Source of the DNA: MRBY01 sp943371005
GTDB lineage: Bacteria; Cyanobacteriota; Cyanobacteriia; Cyanobacteriales; MRBY01
Reading direction: 5' to 3'
DNA: 64,000 nucleotides
Assembly: GCA_943371005.1 (NCBI GenBank)
Contig: CALRTB020000001.1
Coordinates: 310,001 to 374,000 of the forward strand
A model generated the notes under the pieces. The model had not been told where the DNA came from. It saw only the letters and a program-made list of their open reading frames with translations, and ran no database searches. The position numbers were made by a program, and so were the translations under genes. Positions 58,809 through 64,000 of this stretch are shown in pieces (within the stretch, counting starts at the first letter, position 1; each line of letters opens with the position of its first letter).

Positions 58809-60584
58809 ATGCGCAAATTTCTGATTTTATTGCTTTTTTGTGTTGGTCTTGGGTTTGGCCTTTGGCGCGCCCCAAGCTTGGCGACCCAAGGCGAATATGA
58901 TTCTTTGATCTTAGATTTTCGCGAAACTGTAGAAACAAGTGTTGTTGAGCAACAGTTAAAGGCGATCGCCCAACAATTTAACCTGATCCCCCAGCTCAAC
59001 AGTGAATTTTCTGCCGCTGATCAAATCTATATCATCGAAGGCAATCAAGAAATGCTTCGGCGGTTGCGCAAATTTGAACCAATCAAAAAAGCAACGGAAT
59101 ACATCGAGCCGAACTATATTTACCGGGCCTATGGGGTGCCCAACGACCCAGATTATCCGAAACAATGGAATTTACGCAGCATTAATGTCGAAGCAGCCTG
59201 GTCAGAAACCCAAGGGGAAGGGATCACCGTGGCGGTTATTGATACCGGGGTCAGCCCTGTGCCAGATTTAGAACAAACTGCTTTTGTTGGGGGCTATGAT
59301 TTCGTTGGCGATCGCCCGGAAGCTTTCGATGATGTAGGCCATGGCACCCATGTTGCCGGGACGATTGCCCAGTCTACTAACAACAATTATGGTGTCGCTG
59401 GCATTGCCTATAAAGCAAAGATCATGCCCATTAAAGTGCTCGCCGCCAATGGTGGAGGAACCGTCGCTGACATCGCCGAAGGCATCCGTTTTGCCACTGA
59501 TCAAGGGGCCGATGTGATTAATCTTAGCCTTGGGGGAGCAGGGGCCAGTCAGTTGATGCAAGAGGCGATCGACTATGCCTACCGTAAAAATGTGGTAATC
59601 ATTGCCGCTGCGGGTAATGCCAACAAAAATGCTGCTGCCTATCCCGCCCGTTACCCTAAAGTGATCGGTGTGGCGGCCACCGATGCGGCTGGCAAAAAAG
59701 CGCCCTATTCTAATTACGGAGCAGGGATTGATCTCGCGGCCCCTGGGGGCAGTGAAGCAGGAGGCATTCTTCAGGAAACCTTGAATCCCAACACAGGGCA
59801 ACCAGAATTTATCGATTACAAAGGAACCAGTATGGCCGCGCCCCATGTGGCTGGTGTGGCGGCAATGGTCAAGGCGAGCGGTGTCACTGAACCAGCCGAA
59901 GTTTTACAGGTCTTAACCCAATCGGCCCAAAAGGTAACCGAAGATCCTTTAAATCATTATGGTGCAGGGTATCTCAATGCGGGTCAGGCGGTAACAGAAG
60001 CCCTTAAAGGCAAGATCACCGTCAAAGATTTCTTCCGCTGGCTCCGGGACAATGGATATTTGAATCCTCGTTTTTGGATCGATGGGGGTACAGTAGCCCT
60101 TTTGCCGAAGTTAGCGATGGTTTTAGGTTCCTATCTCCTCGCCTTTCTACTGCGAAATTATTTACCTTTTGGTTGGGGTTGGCCCCTCAGTAGCGGCTTA
60201 GTTTTCGGCAGTTCAGGGTTATTTTTCTTGAGGAGTATTTATATTTTTGATTTGTCCCAAGCTCCTTTTCGCCTTCTGGGTAGCTCCCTCCCGGAATTGG
60301 GCAATGCCATCAACGGCAACCCTGCTTTAAATCCCCTGTTCGCCAGTGTTTTGATTCCCTTTGGAATATTGCTCCTGTTTGCTGGCACAGACGGGGGAAA
60401 ACGCTTTGGGGTTGGCCTCTGTTTGGGGGTTGCGAGTTGCCTCTGGGTCAGTGCGATCGCCGCGCCAACGGTCTGGGGTCTGGGGTCGGGTATTTTGGCC
60501 CAGGCATTTTTAGGGATTAATGGATTGCTGTGCATCGCCCTGGCGAAATTAATGCTAACGGAACCATTGAAGACCAGTGGCTAG
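58809..60584 (+). CDS. Subtilase (S8) serine protease with C-terminal membrane domain
   Basis: A 591-residue protein. A signal peptide (about 1-26) is followed by an I9-like propeptide region (30-108). The catalytic domain then has Asp145 (VAVIDTG), His178 (GHGTHVAGT), oxyanion-hole Asn270 (AAAGN) and Ser341 (GTSMAAPHVAG), so it should be active. From about residue 430 come five to six hydrophobic helices, which would anchor it in the membrane. Most secreted subtilases lack such a tail. The substrate is unknown, and it is probably periplasmic or lumenal. Confidence 0.93.
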   Translation: MRKFLILLLFCVGLGFGLWRAPSLATQGEYDSLILDFRETVETSVVEQQLKAIAQQFNLIPQLNSEFSAADQIYIIEGNQEMLRRLRKFEPIKKATEYIEPNYIYRAYGVPNDPDYPKQWNLRSINVEAAWSETQGEGITVAVIDTGVSPVPDLEQTAFVGGYDFVGDRPEAFDDVGHGTHVAGTIAQSTNNNYGVAGIAYKAKIMPIKVLAANGGGTVADIAEGIRFATDQGADVINLSLGGAGASQLMQEAIDYAYRKNVVIIAAAGNANKNAAAYPARYPKVIGVAATDAAGKKAPYSNYGAGIDLAAPGGSEAGGILQETLNPNTGQPEFIDYKGTSMAAPHVAGVAAMVKASGVTEPAEVLQVLTQSAQKVTEDPLNHYGAGYLNAGQAVTEALKGKITVKDFFRWLRDNGYLNPRFWIDGGTVALLPKLAMVLGSYLLAFLLRNYLPFGWGWPLSSGLVFGSSGLFFLRSIYIFDLSQAPFRLLGSSLPELGNAINGNPALNPLFASVLIPFGILLLFAGTDGGKRFGVGLCLGVASCLWVSAIAAPTVWGLGSGILAQAFLGINGLLCIALAKLMLTEPLKTSG

Positions 60585-60610
60585 ATAATTAAAATTAATC
60601 GGAATTTACT

Positions 60611-60853
60611 TTACCATTTCAACACGGCTGCTTCTGGGCCTTTTTCTTGGCGCGTTTTGGCGTCCGTTTCAAACCACTGGATGATTTGTTTGTGGCTCAG
60701 GTTTTCGATGGGACAGTCGAGATCTTGGGCGATGATTCCCAGTAGCCGTTGGGAGGAAATGGTGAGACGGGCGAGAAATTTCTCTGGACTACTTAAGAGG
60801 GCAGCATCGACGTCGAGGGATTCTTCTGGAGTGAGAAAGTTGGGTTGATTCAT
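60611..60853 (-). CDS. Small conserved hypothetical protein
   Basis: An 80-residue soluble protein starting MNQPNFLTPEESLDVDAALL; an ATG two codons upstream (60859) is also possible. The pattern (LTPEESLDVDAALLSS, SPEKFLARLTISSQRLL) is that of a small helical protein I have seen in cyanobacterial genomes without a function. It is convergent with the subtilase gene and divergent from futB. Confidence 0.65.
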   Translation of the reverse strand: MNQPNFLTPEESLDVDAALLSSPEKFLARLTISSQRLLGIIAQDLDCPIENLSHKQIIQWFETDAKTRQEKGPEAAVLKW

Positions 60854-60996
60854 GACCAATGGGTTGGGGGTTTATTTTGGGCAATGATGGTTAATATTGC
60901 CTATTTTATCGTCCCGGCGAGGGGGACTTTGGTGCAAATGAGTTGCATTAGTCTTCCCCTTCACTCCACAATGGGATTTTGGTACCTCTCCTGATT

Positions 60997-62643
60997 GTGA
61001 ATCCCTTGAAACGTTTACAGCTCAATTTTTGGACTCCGATGACTTTGGCGATCGCTGCTTTGATTGCCCTACCAATTTTTTCTGTATTGGGGAGTGTTTT
61101 CACAGATTCTGGCGAAATTTGGCGTCACCTGGTCGAAACGGTGCTGGGGCGTTATGTCTTCAATTCCCTTTGGTTGATGCTTGGGGTCGGTGTAGGAGTC
61201 ACCGTTGTGGGAGTCGCTACGGCTTGGCTAGTAACGATGTGCCGCTTTCGGGGCCAAGGCTTTTGGGAGGTGCTGTTGCTCTTGCCTCTCGCTGCGCCAG
61301 CTTATCTATTGGCCTACATTTACACGGATATTTTGGACTATTTCGGCTGGGTGCAACGCTTTTTGCGACTGGTCTTCGGTTGGCAATCGGCCCAGGATTA
61401 TTGGTTTCCGGAGGTTCGTTCCCTGGGAGGGGCGATCATCATGTTGATCTTGGTGCTGTATCCTTATGTTTACCTGCTGGCACGGGTGGCTTTTTTAGAA
61501 CAGTCGGTCACAACCCTAGAGGCGAGTCGCGCTTTGGGCTGCGGCCCCTGGAAAAGTTTTTGGGCGATCGCCTTACCCTTAGCCAGACCAGCGATTACGG
61601 CAGGTCTGGCTTTAGCTTTGATGGAAACGTTAAATGATTTTGGCACGGTGCAATATTTTGGCGTGGAAACCTTCACCACGGGGATCTATCGCACTTGGTT
61701 TGGTTTGGGGGCGCCCCAGGCGGCGGCTCAACTCGCAGCGGTCTTGATGCTGTTTATTGCGGGATTGTTAGTTCTCGAAAAATGGTCACGGCACCAAGCC
61801 CAGTATTACCAAACCAGTAATAACTACGACCAACCCCAGGCTTACGAATTGCAGGGGTGGCGGGCTGGTGTCGCCACGCTGACCTGTGGGATCCCGGTAT
61901 TCTTTGGGTTTGTTGTGCCCGTCGGGACTCTGTTAGAAATGGCGTTTAATCGTCCCCAGGCGCAGTTTCGGACGCAGTTCTGGGAATTTGCCCAGCACAG
62001 TTTTGTCTTAGCCAGTGTGACGGCTGTTTTAGCGGTGGCGATCGCCTTAGTTCTAGCCTATGGTCAACGGTTAAATCACAGCCTCTGGATGGCCTTGGGC
62101 GTGCGGATTTCTTCCCTGGGTTACGCCATTCCCGGTTCGGTGATTGCGGTGGGAATTCTGATTCCCATGGGTAAGCTCGACAATGCGATCGCCAATTTTT
62201 TCCAAGCCCAGTTCAATATCTCAACGGGTTTGCTTCTGAGTGGCACCATTACTGCCTTGGTCTTTGCCTATTTAGTTCGCTTTCTGGCGGTGTCCTTTGG
62301 GGCCGTCGAAACAAGCCTCGGTAAAATTAAACCCACCCTAGATGATGCCTCGCGCAGCCTCGGTTATACGCCGATTCGTACCTTGGTGAGTGTGCATACT
62401 CCCCTCATGTGGAGTGGTTTGTTAACCGCTGCGATGTTGGTGTTTGTGGATGTAATGAAGGAACTCCCAGCGACCCTGGTGATTCGTCCCTTTAACTTTG
62501 ATACCTTGGCAGTGAAGGTTTATCAATATGCTTCCGATGAACGTTTGGTCGAAGCCTCTGTGCCTGCCCTGACGATTTTAGCGGTGGGTCTGATTCCGGT
62601 TATTTTTCTCAGTTGGCGCATTGCCCATGTCCGCAACGAATAA
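60997..62643 (+). CDS. futB: Ferric iron ABC transporter permease FutB
   Basis: Start chosen at GTG 60997 (548 residues, VNPLKRLQLN); a TTG six codons upstream is the alternative. It is a fused dimer of two permease units with about 12 helices. Each carries an ATPase-contact loop: EASRALGCGPWKSFWAIALP (about 178-197) and DASRSLGYTPIRTLVSVHTP (about 448-467). This is the FbpB/SfuB/FutB type that imports Fe(III) with FutA binding proteins and FutC. The futA and futC genes are not adjacent. Confidence 0.92.
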   Translation: MNPLKRLQLNFWTPMTLAIAALIALPIFSVLGSVFTDSGEIWRHLVETVLGRYVFNSLWLMLGVGVGVTVVGVATAWLVTMCRFRGQGFWEVLLLLPLAAPAYLLAYIYTDILDYFGWVQRFLRLVFGWQSAQDYWFPEVRSLGGAIIMLILVLYPYVYLLARVAFLEQSVTTLEASRALGCGPWKSFWAIALPLARPAITAGLALALMETLNDFGTVQYFGVETFTTGIYRTWFGLGAPQAAAQLAAVLMLFIAGLLVLEKWSRHQAQYYQTSNNYDQPQAYELQGWRAGVATLTCGIPVFFGFVVPVGTLLEMAFNRPQAQFRTQFWEFAQHSFVLASVTAVLAVAIALVLAYGQRLNHSLWMALGVRISSLGYAIPGSVIAVGILIPMGKLDNAIANFFQAQFNISTGLLLSGTITALVFAYLVRFLAVSFGAVETSLGKIKPTLDDASRSLGYTPIRTLVSVHTPLMWSGLLTAAMLVFVDVMKELPATLVIRPFNFDTLAVKVYQYASDERLVEASVPALTILAVGLIPVIFLSWRIAHVRNE

Positions 62644-62769
62644 ATAATAAATGTAAGAAATGCGCCACGAATCTTTAATAACTGGGTGAAAATGAGTAAG
62701 GTGACTTCTAGAAGATTGATTTTATTTATTTAAAGAAATCGTCGTCATCCTAGTCGGCTTCCCAAGTAA

Positions 62770-64000
62770 ATGTTTCAGGATTCCCCCAGGCCACCGGATT
62801 CCCAGTCAAGTCAAAGTCTGTACAAATCGCGCTTCAATGTCCGGTATTTATTTTGGGGCTTGGCGATCGCCGTTATTGGTGTCGTTGCCGGTGGCGTTTT
62901 CAGCTTTCGTTGGTTTAGCGAAAAACTTTTACTCGATCTTCAAGACAATCTCTTGGGAGTGGCTAAACTCCAGGCGACCCAAATCGACCAATGGTTATTG
63001 GAACGGAAGAGTGATGCCCGGGTGCTTGCCTCGCGACCGACCACCATTGACGCCCTACAAGCTTTTGCCGCCAACGGTTCGAATACCGCCATTGTCCAAC
63101 AGCAACAGGCGAATTTAAATCAATTGGCCCTCGATGTGCAAACCAACTACGATTACCGTCGCATCGTTTTTTTAAACCGCCAGGGACAGGTTGTTTGGCA
63201 AACTGGGGTGCAAAATCCTCTACCCAAAGAAATTAACGCCGTTTTTGGAGAAGAAGATTACCAAACCAGTCTGGGGGGAGAAGTGCGGTTGATCGACTTA
63301 ACTCTCCTGAACGTCAATAACCAAGATTTGCCCGTTTATGGTGTTTTGTCCGACATTCACGATAAGCAAAATAATTTTATTGGGGCGGTTTATTTAGAAA
63401 AAGATCCCCAGGATTTTTTATATAGTTTGTTGGATCGTGCGGCTAATGACAATGCCAGTGCCACCGCTGAAACCTTATTGGTGCGTCGTGAAGGAAATAA
63501 TATTCGCTACCTCAATCCCCTGCGGTTTACTAGTGATCCGCCGTTACAGTTAAGTCTTTCCCTAAATCAAGATTCTCTCCTGGCAACCCAGGCAATCCTC
63601 CAAGCTAGGCGATTGGTGCGCGGTACTGATTACCGCAATATTCAGGTTGTGGGGGCTTCCTTTGAGACAACTCAAGCCCCTTGGATCGTAATTTATAAGG
63701 TTAATCTCCGGGAGGCCAATGCCCCGTTTCGGCAGTTGGCGATCGCCATTAGTGGTCTATCGGGCTTACTGATCGGGGTTGTTTTTTGGGTGGGCTATCA
63801 AATGCTGCGGTTACATCGCCTTAAGCTAGAGGCGATCGCCAGGGAAGCAGACATCGAAAAAGCGCAGATCCGTGCTGATAGTGCCTCCCAGTATTTAACA
63901 GCCATTGAAACTGCTATCGATGGTTATGCTGTCTTAGATGACCAAGGCCATTTTCTTGAAGTCAATGCCGCCCTGGGTAAAATGACGGGCTACAACCCGG
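62770..64000 (+). CDS. Membrane sensor protein with PAS domain, 3' end missing
   Basis: ATG 62770 opens a frame of 410 codons that runs off the right edge. Residues 1-24 are cytoplasmic, 25-46 a transmembrane helix, and about 50-320 a periplasmic sensor region of Cache type (KLQATQIDQWLLERKSDARV, then YDYRRIVFLNRQGQVVWQTG). A second helix is at 321-344. A PAS domain begins near 370 (YLTAIETAIDGYAVLDDQGH). The output (histidine kinase, GGDEF or EAL) would be beyond the window. It is 126 bp after futB and could be a separate transcript. Confidence 0.88.
   Translation, partial: MFQDSPRPPDSQSSQSLYKSRFNVRYLFWGLAIAVIGVVAGGVFSFRWFSEKLLLDLQDNLLGVAKLQATQIDQWLLERKSDARVLASRPTTIDALQAFAANGSNTAIVQQQQANLNQLALDVQTNYDYRRIVFLNRQGQVVWQTGVQNPLPKEINAVFGEEDYQTSLGGEVRLIDLTLLNVNNQDLPVYGVLSDIHDKQNNFIGAVYLEKDPQDFLYSLLDRAANDNASATAETLLVRREGNNIRYLNPLRFTSDPPLQLSLSLNQDSLLATQAILQARRLVRGTDYRNIQVVGASFETTQAPWIVIYKVNLREANAPFRQLAIAISGLSGLLIGVVFWVGYQMLRLHRLKLEAIAREADIEKAQIRADSASQYLTAIETAIDGYAVLDDQGHFLEVNAALGKMTGYNP

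Overview
The window is a chromosomal stretch from a cyanobacterium. It carries a photosystem II gene (psbY), a class II Calvin-cycle aldolase, many cyanobacteria-specific conserved families (DUF1517, DUF3038, DUF4335, DUF2605, TIGR03792, Npun_F5749-type flavoprotein), a phototaxis/pilus chemotaxis cluster with hmpF, and very frequent copies of the HIP1 octamer GCGATCGC. Gene content and sequence style suggest a Synechococcus sp. PCC 7002-like (Picosynechococcus) organism; that placement is inference. I see no insertion sequence, prophage or CRISPR array. One tRNA (Gln-UUG) is present and no rRNA.

Layout. 1-2.8 kb: a DHH-domain gene cut by the window edge, a two-gene AbiEii-type nucleotidyltransferase module, and a ParA/coiled-coil pair resembling the carboxysome-positioning McdA/McdB system. 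2.9-14.2 kb: mostly conserved but poorly characterised genes (DUF1517, TMEM43, YbjQ, DUF2288, DUF3038/DUF4335), with an O-methyltransferase, an alanine/serine-glyoxylate aminotransferase, an orphan ABC-2 permease and tRNA-Gln. 14.4-28.6 kb: housekeeping genes (gyrB, sat, dnaG, psbY, trpC, nrdA, smpB, fba) plus a radical SAM protein and a permease of the YraQ type. 28.8-36.1 kb: leuC and leuA flank two signalling genes, a receiver-histidine kinase and a GAF-LOV-PAS-GGDEF protein. 36.5-42 kb: a LabA-like NYN protein, a ComEA-like helix-hairpin-helix protein, a rhomboid protease, moaA and guaA.

42.1-47.7 kb: a phosphate-type periplasmic binding protein translationally coupled to a sensor kinase, three consecutive TIGR00266/AIM24 paralogues, DUF2605 and a PPOX flavoprotein. 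47.7-56.8 kb: a one-direction run pilG-pilH-pilI-pilJ-mlaE-modA, with hmpF divergent from pilG. This groups chemotaxis-like control of type IV pili with a lipid-transport permease and a molybdate-binding protein. 56.8-64 kb: a renalase-like oxidoreductase, a YaaW-like protein, a membrane-anchored subtilase, the ferric-iron permease futB and the start of another membrane sensor with a PAS domain.

The most notable items are the LOV-containing diguanylate cyclase with its structured upstream region, the AbiEii module with an unrelated small partner, the McdAB-like pair, the binding-protein/kinase coupled pair, and the ATGA overlap joining mlaE to modA. All functional names come from reading motifs by eye; no database search was run.
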